Shown here: positions 6,818 through 11,965 of the stretch, one piece after another
How positions within the stretch are numbered: the stretch's first letter is position 1
Layout of the letters: each line of letters opens with the position of its first letter
DNA from: RGIG5579 sp045544655
GTDB taxonomy: Bacteria; Bacillota; Clostridia; Oscillospirales; SIG627
DNA length: 11,965 bases
Direction: 5' to 3'
Assembly (NCBI GenBank): GCA_045544655.1
Contig: JAZPZL010000091.1
Coordinates: 1-11,965 of the forward strand
Program-made: the position numbers and the translations under genes
Notes under the pieces: generated by a model
Databases searched by the model: none
Told to the model about the DNA's origin: nothing
The model's input: the letters and a program-made list of their open reading frames with translations, nothing else

Positions 6818-8347
6818 GTGAGATCAGGAAGATTGTTTGGTATTCTTTTTTGCATCTTTACCCTTTTGTTTTTTCCTTTATTCGCGCGTGACGTTTTTGC
6901 GGCGGAGGAAAATCCCCTGATGATCAGCTCCAATCCTGAGGGAGCTTGCTCTTTCGAGGTCAAGGTGGATGGGATGGACGTGATGGATGAAGGCGACATC
7001 CTCGTAAAAAAGGGTGCCGCAGTATCCATCAAAGCGATCGCACTTGAGGGGTATACCTTCGACCACTGGGTGATCGGCGGACTTTCTGCCACCGTCGTGG
7101 AGGATCAGCTTAAAAATCCTCAGATCAGCTTTGTGATGCCGGAGGAAAAGGTTTCGGCAGAAGCGTATTTTAAAGAATCAAAAAGCGCCTTCACCGTGAC
7201 GGTAGAGGATAACGACTACGGTATGGGCAATTTCGGTCACAAGGATTTTGCTCCCGGTCAAACCGTAACGGTAGAGGCGATCGCCTACGACGGCTACCGA
7301 TTTTCTTATTGGCTGGATCTGACCCGTGCATTGGGGGATGCAGGATTGCCCGAGGATTGGGAGAAGAACAGCAGCTTGTCGTTTACCATGCCTTCCCGTG
7401 AGGTGGTCTTGGAACCGATATTTGAGCCCATTACCTATTACCTGACTCTGAATATCGTGGGAACGGGCGATGCCGTGGTGGTAGGAAAAGAGAAAAACGA
7501 CGCGGGAAAATATGAGTGCACCTTTGGGGAATCCTTGAATCTTGCCGCAATGCCCGGCAAGGATCACGTTTTCGTAAATTGGAGTACGACCAATTCCGCC
7601 CAGCTTTTGGATTACGATCTGAAGGATGCGGCGGTGATCTGTCCCGCTTCCGATTTTACCGTTACTGCCACCTTTGCTTCGGCGATCCGTACTCTTACTC
7701 TGAAAACGACTGAGGGCGGCACCATCCTTCCGGAACCGGGAGAGAGAGAGGTTGGCGTAGGAAACGTGGTTCCCCTCACGGCAACTCCCAACGAGGGCTA
7801 TATGTTTTCTCATTGGGAATGCTCCTCCACCGCAGGAAGCTTTGAGGGGGAAAAGGATTCCGACACCAATTTTTCCATGCCTGAGGAAAACTGCACCGTA
7901 ACGGCAGTATTTGTGAAAGGCGGTTACCGCTTGACCGTGGAAACGACGGCGGGCGGTGAAGCGATAGGCAAGGAAGGAACTTACGAAATGGGGGAGAAGG
8001 TCCCTCTGGAAGCGAAGGCTTTGGAGGGGTATGCGTTCTCCTATTGGAAATGCAGTGTCAACGGCGCGGTATCCTCTCCCAGATCCGCAAAAGCCGAGAT
8101 CGTCATTCCCGGTGAAGACGTGAAGGTGACGGCGGTATTCGTATTGAAGGCGTCTCTCGAACCTGAGGTGACGCTTCCTGCAGAAGAAGAGGAGGGTGGC
8201 TTCCCCTGGGTGATCCTGGTGGTGATTTTTCTGGTATCCGCGGTTGCCATTACCCTTGTGATCCTTCGTGAGCAGTTGAATCTTTCCTATCGCTATCTGG
8301 CAGGAAAGTGGTATGAATCCATTAAAAAATATTTTAAGAAGAAGTAA
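6818..8347 (+). CDS. Secreted membrane-anchored protein with five InlB-type B-repeats
   Basis: A 509-residue surface protein of unknown function. The start is GTG 6818, with AAGGAA (6805-6810) 7 nt upstream. The frame is open back to ATG 6755, but that start would put 21 unrelated residues before a clean signal peptide. From GTG the protein begins MRSGRLFGILF, with a hydrophobic core and a probable signal-peptidase site at VFAA/EEN near residue 29. Five repeats of 75-90 residues follow (about 33-118, 123-202, 207-286, 291-365, 369-441). Each has a GYxFxxW core and ends in a MPEExxVTAxF-like strand, as in divergent InlB B-repeat (Flg_new_2-type) domains. An acidic linker, one membrane helix (about 462-483) and a basic 26-residue cytoplasmic tail close it, so the repeats face outward. 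There is no sortase motif, and it is not in an operon. The known relatives are bacterial surface proteins; adhesion or envelope roles are guesses. Confidence 0.85.
   Translation: MRSGRLFGILFCIFTLLFFPLFARDVFAAEENPLMISSNPEGACSFEVKVDGMDVMDEGDILVKKGAAVSIKAIALEGYTFDHWVIGGLSATVVEDQLKNPQISFVMPEEKVSAEAYFKESKSAFTVTVEDNDYGMGNFGHKDFAPGQTVTVEAIAYDGYRFSYWLDLTRALGDAGLPEDWEKNSSLSFTMPSREVVLEPIFEPITYYLTLNIVGTGDAVVVGKEKNDAGKYECTFGESLNLAAMPGKDHVFVNWSTTNSAQLLDYDLKDAAVICPASDFTVTATFASAIRTLTLKTTEGGTILPEPGEREVGVGNVVPLTATPNEGYMFSHWECSSTAGSFEGEKDSDTNFSMPEENCTVTAVFVKGGYRLTVETTAGGEAIGKEGTYEMGEKVPLEAKALEGYAFSYWKCSVNGAVSSPRSAKAEIVIPGEDVKVTAVFVLKASLEPEVTLPAEEEEGGFPWVILVVIFLVSAVAITLVILREQLNLSYRYLAGKWYESIKKYFKKK
6914..8140 (+). 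repeat. Five tandem B-repeat units encoded in the surface protein gene
   Basis: Protein-level repeats with aromatic cores GYTFDHW, GYRFSYW, DHVFVNW, GYMFSHW and GYAFSYW at residues 78, 159, 249, 327 and 404 of the GTG-start protein. The spacing is 77-90 residues. The DNA of the units has diverged, so they are old duplications and not recently expanded copies. Confidence 0.8.
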
Positions 8348-8349
8348 AT

Positions 8350-8382
8350 AAAAAACAGCAGGTCAACGACCTGCTGTTTTTT
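8350..8382. terminator. Bidirectional terminator between convergent genes
   Basis: A 15-bp perfect inverted repeat (arms 8350-8364 and 8368-8382) with an AAC loop, bounded by A6 and T6, gives a T-tract after the stem on both strands. It closes the B-repeat gene on the plus strand and the ABC operon on the minus strand, and its outer two bases overlap the ATPase TAA stop (8381-8383). Confidence 0.92.
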
Positions 8383-8935
8383 ATAACAGTATTTCGTGTT
8401 CACTTTTCAGCTCGGGATCGTGGGTGACCACGACCACGCAAGCTTTTTCAGCCAGCTCACCGATGATCTCAGCAACGATAGCTCGGTTTTCGGGATCCAG
8501 CTCTTTGGTAGGCTCGTCCCATAAATAAAGATCTCCGCCGTAATAAAGACTTCTTGCGATGGACGCGCGAAGCTTCATGCCTCCTGAAAGCTCAGAGGGG
8601 AATTTGTTCAGATCGTTTCCCAAGCCCAATTTGGCAAGAAAGCTTGTCGCGAGCGCCTTGTCCTTTGCGCCTCCCACCAAAAGCACGTTTTCCAGAACGG
8701 ACAGGTGGGGAACCAGACGGGCTTCCTGAAAGACGCAGGAGATCTTGATCTTCTTTTCCTTGACGATTTCTCCGCGATCCTGCTTTTCAAGTCCCGCCAA
8801 AATGCGGAGGAGAGTGGTCTTTCCGCATCCGGATGCGCCGCGAATGAGAATTAAGCCGCGCTCGGGAAATCGGTAGCTGAAATCGGTCAGAACCGGTTGT
8901 TCAAAGCTTTTGCACAGTTTATTTACACGCAGCAT
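8381..8935 (-). CDS. ABC transporter ATP-binding protein, NitT/TauT-type, short form
   Basis: A 184-residue ATPase that powers the importer encoded upstream. The motifs are intact: Walker A GASGCGKTT (33-41), Q-loop Q70, signature LSGGM (116-120), Walker B DLYLWDE (135-141), D-loop ELD, and the switch histidine H172. It is clearly shorter than the roughly 240-260 residues usual for NitT/TauT ATPases. The fold ends soon after the H-loop (THDPELKSEHEILL), so the C-terminal extension is absent, but no catalytic part is lost. The start ATG 8935 has AAGGAGG 7 nt upstream and overlaps the 3' end of the permease gene by 17 nt, indicating coupled translation. The stop codon overlaps the shared terminator. 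The ligand is unknown. Confidence 0.9.
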   Translation of the reverse strand: MLRVNKLCKSFEQPVLTDFSYRFPERGLILIRGASGCGKTTLLRILAGLEKQDRGEIVKEKKIKISCVFQEARLVPHLSVLENVLLVGGAKDKALATSFLAKLGLGNDLNKFPSELSGGMKLRASIARSLYYGGDLYLWDEPTKELDPENRAIVAEIIGELAEKACVVVVTHDPELKSEHEILL

Positions 8936-9680
8936 TTTTCATCCTCCTTGGGGCTGAGAATATGGAAAAAAGCTTTTCAAGAGCGATGCTGAAGAGAATG
9001 ATGGCGCAGGTCCAGGCGTACAGATCCACGGTTTCAATATAGAGCTTTGCGTTGTAGATCATCAGACCTACGGAATTTTTGGTCAAGGCCAATACCTCTG
9101 CGGCAACCCCTGCCTTCCAGGCAAGTCCCAAAGCGGTCTTTCCCGCGCTGAGGGTATAAGAAAGAACCTGAGGAAGGTCAATTTTGAAAAAGATCTTCCA
9201 AGGGGAAAGGCGGAAGACCCTTGCCATTTCATCCAGATCTCCGTCCTTTTTTTCATAGCCGAGAAGCGTGTTCTGCCAAACGATGGGCAGTACCATCAAA
9301 AGACTGATAAAGGTAGGTACGCGATCCGTGGTCATCCAGAACAGGACCAAAAGGATGAAGGACGCAACGGGCGTTGCCCGAATGACTGCCATCAAAGGGG
9401 AGATCAAGGGATGGAGCGCTTTTACGTAGTAGGAGAGCGTACCCAAAAGAAATCCAAGTAAAACGCCCGCCAGAAATCCGGAGCAAACGCGAAGAAACGA
9501 AAGCCCCAAAATGCGGTAGAATTCTGCGGTTCCCGCAAGGCACCACAAGCGAGCAAGAACTGCAAGGGGAGAGGGAAGGATCCATTCGTTGCCGATTCTT
9601 TTTGCAACGAAATGCCAAACCAAGAGCCAGAAAAGAAGGGCGGCAACCGTGATCGCCGCCCTCTTCAAATTTCGCTTCAT
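8919..9680 (-). CDS. ABC transporter permease, NitT/TauT (SsuC/TauC-like) family
   Basis: A 253-residue inner-membrane permease (BPD_transp_1 fold) that should form the channel of an importer as a homodimer. It has an N-terminal helix (about 10-25), the ILPSP segment after it, an RATPVASF segment (101-108) typical of the SsuC/TauC/NrtB branch, and a cytoplasmic coupling (EAA-like) loop at about 151-170 (DEMARVFRLSPWKIFFKIDLP). About six hydrophobic segments are visible. It starts 1 nt after the stop of the binding-protein gene with no clear Shine-Dalgarno, so translation is probably coupled to that gene. Its 3' end overlaps the ATPase gene. Members of this family move sulfonates, taurine, nitrate, thiamine precursors and other small solutes, and the sequence does not say which applies here. 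Confidence 0.9.
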   Translation of the reverse strand: MKRNLKRAAITVAALLFWLLVWHFVAKRIGNEWILPSPLAVLARLWCLAGTAEFYRILGLSFLRVCSGFLAGVLLGFLLGTLSYYVKALHPLISPLMAVIRATPVASFILLVLFWMTTDRVPTFISLLMVLPIVWQNTLLGYEKKDGDLDEMARVFRLSPWKIFFKIDLPQVLSYTLSAGKTALGLAWKAGVAAEVLALTKNSVGLMIYNAKLYIETVDLYAWTCAIILFSIALEKLFSIFSAPRRMKNAACK

Positions 9681-9681
9681 A

Positions 9682-10722
9682 TCAGCGTGCGTAATAAATG
9701 TCGTCTGCGGGGAGCTTTCCGCCTACGCTCTTGGGATTGGCGTCAAAAAGCACCTGCAGGCATTTGCTGACGGCGGCTTTCATTTCTTCCCCTTCCATAA
9801 AGGTGATATTGCAACCGGGAACAGCCTTTTTTGCAAGACCCTCGTTGGGAAGGATTCCTGCTTCCACAATGTGGGCGATGCCCTGGGTATCAGCAGTGTT
9901 TACGTTTTTCTGGCTGGCGTTGTAATCATCCAGAAATCCTTTTACTGCCTGAGGATGTTCGTCAATAAATTGTTTTCTTGCGATGAATACGCCTTGAACC
10001 AGGCTGTTGCCCTCACCGGCAACCTTGTCCCATTCCTCGGTCATATCCAGGCATACGCGCCAGTCCTTATTTTGAGTCAAAAATGCGGATTTCTTAGGCT
10101 CGGGAAGCATACCGATTGCACCGGGAGTGGTAGCAAGCTTTGCGGCAACCTCGTCACCGCCGGTCAAAAATTCCAGCGTTACGTCTTGATCGGGATCAAT
10201 TCCGTTTTCCTTCAAAACGTAGCGAAGCACGTATTCGGGGGTAGAGCCGGGGTTGGGCGCGTAGATCGTTTTACCCTTCAGATCGGAGACGCTTTTTACG
10301 GTTTCACCGTTTTCCAGCATATACAGAACGCCCAGAGTGTTGGCGCAAATGATCTGAATTTTGCCTTCGGTCTTCTGATACAGCGTGGCGGCGAGATTTA
10401 CGGGAACTGCGGCAATGTCGCAAAGGCTTCCGATGATGGGACCTGTGATCTGGTCGGGCGTGGAAACAAGCTCAGCCTCGTAGGTTCTTTTGTTGCCGTT
10501 TCCTTCCTTGTTGTTGTGAAGAAGAGTGGCAAGACCCATACCGGTGGGGCCGGTCAGAGCCTTCAGGCGAATCACGGTGTTATCGGGGGCTTCTTCGGTT
10601 TTGGATTCCGTTTGTTCCTCGGTAAGAGCAGGGAGCGTTTCGGTTCCCTTTGCCTCTTCTCCGCAGGCGGCAAGACCGAGGAGCATCAGAAGGGCAAGTA
10701 AAAGGGCGGTGATTTTTTTCAT
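9682..10722 (-). CDS. ABC transporter substrate-binding lipoprotein, NitT/TauT-like
   Basis: A 346-residue extracytoplasmic binding protein. The N-terminus is a lipoprotein signal (MKKITALLLALLMLLGLAAC) with lipobox LAAC and lipidated C20, followed by an acidic, Thr/Glu-rich linker to about residue 50. The body fits the COG0715-type fold: an LTGPTGMGLATL ligand-loop region, DIAAVPVNLAATLY, VSDLKGKTIYAPNPGSTPEY (the usual hinge segment with a small-residue ligand loop), and FLDDYNAS near the C-terminus. It delivers an unknown solute to the permease encoded 1 nt downstream. AAAGGA (minus-strand complement of 10731-10736) lies 8 nt before the ATG. The gene follows the Crp-like regulator after a 30-nt gap with no terminator, so all four genes are probably one transcript. 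Confidence 0.9.
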   Translation of the reverse strand: MKKITALLLALLMLLGLAACGEEAKGTETLPALTEEQTESKTEEAPDNTVIRLKALTGPTGMGLATLLHNNKEGNGNKRTYEAELVSTPDQITGPIIGSLCDIAAVPVNLAATLYQKTEGKIQIICANTLGVLYMLENGETVKSVSDLKGKTIYAPNPGSTPEYVLRYVLKENGIDPDQDVTLEFLTGGDEVAAKLATTPGAIGMLPEPKKSAFLTQNKDWRVCLDMTEEWDKVAGEGNSLVQGVFIARKQFIDEHPQAVKGFLDDYNASQKNVNTADTQGIAHIVEAGILPNEGLAKKAVPGCNITFMEGEEMKAAVSKCLQVLFDANPKSVGGKLPADDIYYAR

Positions 10723-10752
10723 GGTGATTTTCCTTTCTTTTATGAGCAGGGT

Positions 10753-11409
10753 TTATAAGGATTGAGAAGCGGATTCGGGATAGAGAAGACGGATCACCTT
10801 TTTCTCCCGACGGATGAAGCCTTCTTCCTCCAGCTTATCCATGGCGCGATACAGACTTGCTCTGCCGAGATGCAGCTCCTTTGCAAGCAGGGAGTAGGAC
10901 TCCACCGGGCAGACGCCATCCTCGTCCGCGTATTGGGACAGGTGCCGTGCCAGTTTTCCTTCTGCGCCTTTCGCGGTAAAGGCGGCGATCTTTCGGTTCA
11001 AAAAGCAGATGCGGTTGGTGAGAAAAGAGATCAGATTTCTTCGTATGATCCGATCCTCCCATAAGCTTTCCGCCTGCGCTTCGTCGATCAAAAGTACGAC
11101 TCCCGCGCCTTCTCCCCGAATGTGGGTGTTCGCTCCGGGACTGCCGAATAAGGCGGCAACACCGAATACGCTCCCTTCCTTCAGCCGATTTAAGGGGGTG
11201 AGTGCTTCCCCCGCGGCATAGACCGTAAGAGAGCCTGTCAGCAAAATGCCAAAGCAATGCTTACCGTTTCTCTCAGTTCGGATCTCGTCCCCTTGGAAAA
11301 ATTCTTCCTCGATGGGCTTGCATTCCTTCAATCGTTCGGCGATTTTTTTTCGATCCAATCCGCGGAACAGGGCGCATTTTTCCAGAATACCGAGTTTCTC
11401 TTCTTCCAT
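10753..11409 (-). CDS. Crp/Fnr-family transcriptional regulator
   Basis: A 218-residue regulator with an N-terminal cyclic-nucleotide-binding-like beta-roll (about 10-110), a dimerisation helix (about 111-145) and a C-terminal winged helix (about 148-210). The recognition region is LAKELHLGRASLYRAMDKLEEEGFI (two adjoining helices). In the sensor domain the phosphate-binding segment reads FGVAALFG, without the Glu of the classical FGE motif, so cAMP is an unlikely signal. Cysteines at 12, 30, 52, 135 and 167 are scattered and do not form an FNR-type N-terminal cluster. The start ATG 11409 is preceded by GGAGGG at a short spacing. It is the first gene of the ABC operon, and a large dyad covers its own transcription start, suggesting autoregulation and control of the transporter. 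The effector is unknown. Confidence 0.88.
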   Translation of the reverse strand: MEEEKLGILEKCALFRGLDRKKIAERLKECKPIEEEFFQGDEIRTERNGKHCFGILLTGSLTVYAAGEALTPLNRLKEGSVFGVAALFGSPGANTHIRGEGAGVVLLIDEAQAESLWEDRIIRRNLISFLTNRICFLNRKIAAFTAKGAEGKLARHLSQYADEDGVCPVESYSLLAKELHLGRASLYRAMDKLEEEGFIRREKKVIRLLYPESASQSL

Positions 11410-11423
11410 AAACCCTCCGTTTT

Positions 11424-11451
11424 TTAATTTGTCCCATTTGAGACAAATTAA
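11424..11451. promoter_or_regulatory. Crp/Fnr-type operator dyad on the start of the ABC operon
   Basis: Perfect 10-bp arms TTAATTTGTC (11424-11433) and GACAAATTAA (11442-11451) surround 8 bp that also pair at two of four symmetric positions, so 24 of 28 bases are symmetric. The size and two-fold symmetry fit a Crp-family dimer site. It touches the -10 box and covers the expected start (near 11444), a position suited to repression. Confidence 0.7.
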
Positions 11452-11479
11452 TCATAGCATTCTTTTGATGTTCTGTCAA
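11451..11479 (-). promoter_or_regulatory. Promoter of the crp-ABC transporter operon
   Basis: On the minus strand TTGACA (11479-11474), a 17-nt spacer and TATGAT (11456-11451) form a near-consensus sigma-A promoter. Such a strong promoter with an operator on its start site is the usual layout of a repressed operon. Confidence 0.85.
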
Positions 11480-11490
11480 GAAAAAAAGTC

Positions 11491-11508
11491 AAAATTCTCT
11501 TGAATTTT
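11491..11508. repeat. Small dyad over the pgi -35 box
   Basis: AAAATTC (11491-11497) and GAATTTT (11502-11508) are perfect inverted arms with a 4-nt centre. The site overlaps the pgi -35 and lies between the two divergent promoters. It could be an operator, but it is AT-rich and could arise by chance. Confidence 0.35.
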
Positions 11509-11528
11509 CCTATCATTGGGTGTAGAAT
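11500..11528 (+). promoter_or_regulatory. Sigma-A-type promoter of pgi
   Basis: TTGAAT (11500-11505) and TAGAAT (11523-11528) are 17 nt apart. Transcription should begin near 11535, 26 nt before the ATG. It is divergent from the crp promoter, with the two -35 boxes about 20 bp apart. Confidence 0.65.
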
Positions 11529-11540
11529 ATTAGTAATATT
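11526..11540. repeat. Small dyad on the pgi transcription start
   Basis: AATATTA (11526-11532) and TAATATT (11534-11540) form a 7-bp inverted repeat around G11533, on the end of the -10 box and the expected start. It is a possible operator. The low complexity makes chance plausible. Confidence 0.3.
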
Positions 11541-11560
11541 AATTTGTGAGGTAAATGTAT

Positions 11561-11965
11561 ATGTCTATTCAGTTAAGCACCGAATTTTCTGCTCCTTTTT
11601 ATACGAAGGAAGCATACGAGAAGATCGTTCCTGAAGCGCAGAAGGCTCTGGAGACCGTTCGTGAGCATTACGCCGCAGGTCAGGATCCCCTGGGTTGGTT
11701 CACGCTTCCCGAGGATTACGACCGCGAGGAGCTTGCACGGATCAAGGTCTGCGCAGAGGATATCCGCAAAAAGTGCGACGTGTTTGTCGTGATCGGTATC
11801 GGTGGTTCCTATCTGGGCGCCCGCGCCGCCATCGAATTTTTGCAGGGCAATTTCCACAACAATCTGAGAAAGGATGGTCCTGAAATTTATTTTGCAGGTC
11901 CCAGCGTGGTCGGGGACTATCTGGCAGAGCTTCTCCGCGTTTGTGAGGGAAAGGATATTTGTATG
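11561..11965 (+). CDS. pgi: Glucose-6-phosphate isomerase, C-terminus cut by window edge
   Basis: The first 135 residues of phosphoglucose isomerase, which interconverts glucose 6-phosphate and fructose 6-phosphate in cytoplasmic glycolysis and gluconeogenesis. The call rests on the nucleotide-sugar-like SIS fold segment VFVVIGIGGSYLGARAAIEF (about 75-94), whose GIGGSxLG loop is the PGI phosphate-binding signature, together with the preceding DPLGWFTLPEDY region common in Firmicutes PGI. The frame is open to the right edge; the rest of the roughly 450-residue protein, including the second PGI signature and the catalytic Glu/Lys region, lies outside. ATG 11561 has GAGGT (11548-11552) 8 nt upstream. 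It is divergent from the Crp-ABC operon, with a 151-bp shared regulatory gap. Confidence 0.93.
   Translation, partial: MSIQLSTEFSAPFYTKEAYEKIVPEAQKALETVREHYAAGQDPLGWFTLPEDYDREELARIKVCAEDIRKKCDVFVVIGIGGSYLGARAAIEFLQGNFHNNLRKDGPEIYFAGPSVVGDYLAELLRVCEGKDICM

Noticed and set aside
6914..8140. DNA tandem repeat or phase-variable array in the B-repeat gene
   Set aside because: Repeats are visible only at protein level; the nucleotide sequences of the units differ too much for slippage or recombination.
9589..10701. Open frame of 370 codons on the plus strand opposite the binding-protein gene
   Set aside because: It covers a well-supported lipoprotein gene in antisense. The translation is Phe/Gly-rich with no recognisable domain.

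Overview
The window looks like chromosome of a spore-forming anaerobic Clostridia member (Firmicutes), with GC near 50% by eye. The main reasons are an IspH fused to four S1 domains, an arrangement known from Clostridia, and a SpoVAF/GerA-family spore protein. Strong purine-rich Shine-Dalgarno sites and hairpin-plus-T-tract terminators agree with this. I see no rRNA, tRNA, CRISPR array, insertion sequence or phage gene. The gene at the left edge (MATE) and the gene at the right edge (pgi) are cut by the window.

Left part, plus strand: two tandem MATE-family exporters, the first without its N-terminus, end at a strong terminator near 2500. A sigma-A-type promoter then drives a two-gene operon of plsC (acyltransferase) and ispH-rpsA. 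The two genes overlap by 4 nt, and the operon ends at a hairpin that also separates it from the convergent spoVAF. Inside the fusion gene, a near-perfect ribosome binding site precedes an in-frame ATG exactly at the IspH/S1 junction, so a free S1 protein may also be made.

Middle: spoVAF (minus) and a secreted, membrane-anchored protein with five InlB-type B-repeats (plus) are divergent, and their start regions lie less than 100 bp apart. The B-repeat gene ends at a symmetrical hairpin that also serves the convergent ABC operon.

Right part, minus strand: a four-gene operon reads Crp/Fnr-family regulator, lipoprotein substrate-binding protein, NitT/TauT-type permease and a short ATPase. Its promoter is near consensus (TTGACA-17-TATGAT). 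A 28-bp near-perfect dyad sits on the transcription start, which suggests autoregulation by the Crp-like protein. The transported ligand cannot be told from sequence. Divergent from this operon is pgi (glucose-6-phosphate isomerase), with its own promoter and two small AT-rich dyads.

Most of the window is ordinary housekeeping and transport. The points most worth a second look are the possible dual product of ispH-rpsA, the self-regulated Crp-ABC operon of unknown ligand, and the B-repeat surface protein next to a spore germination gene.
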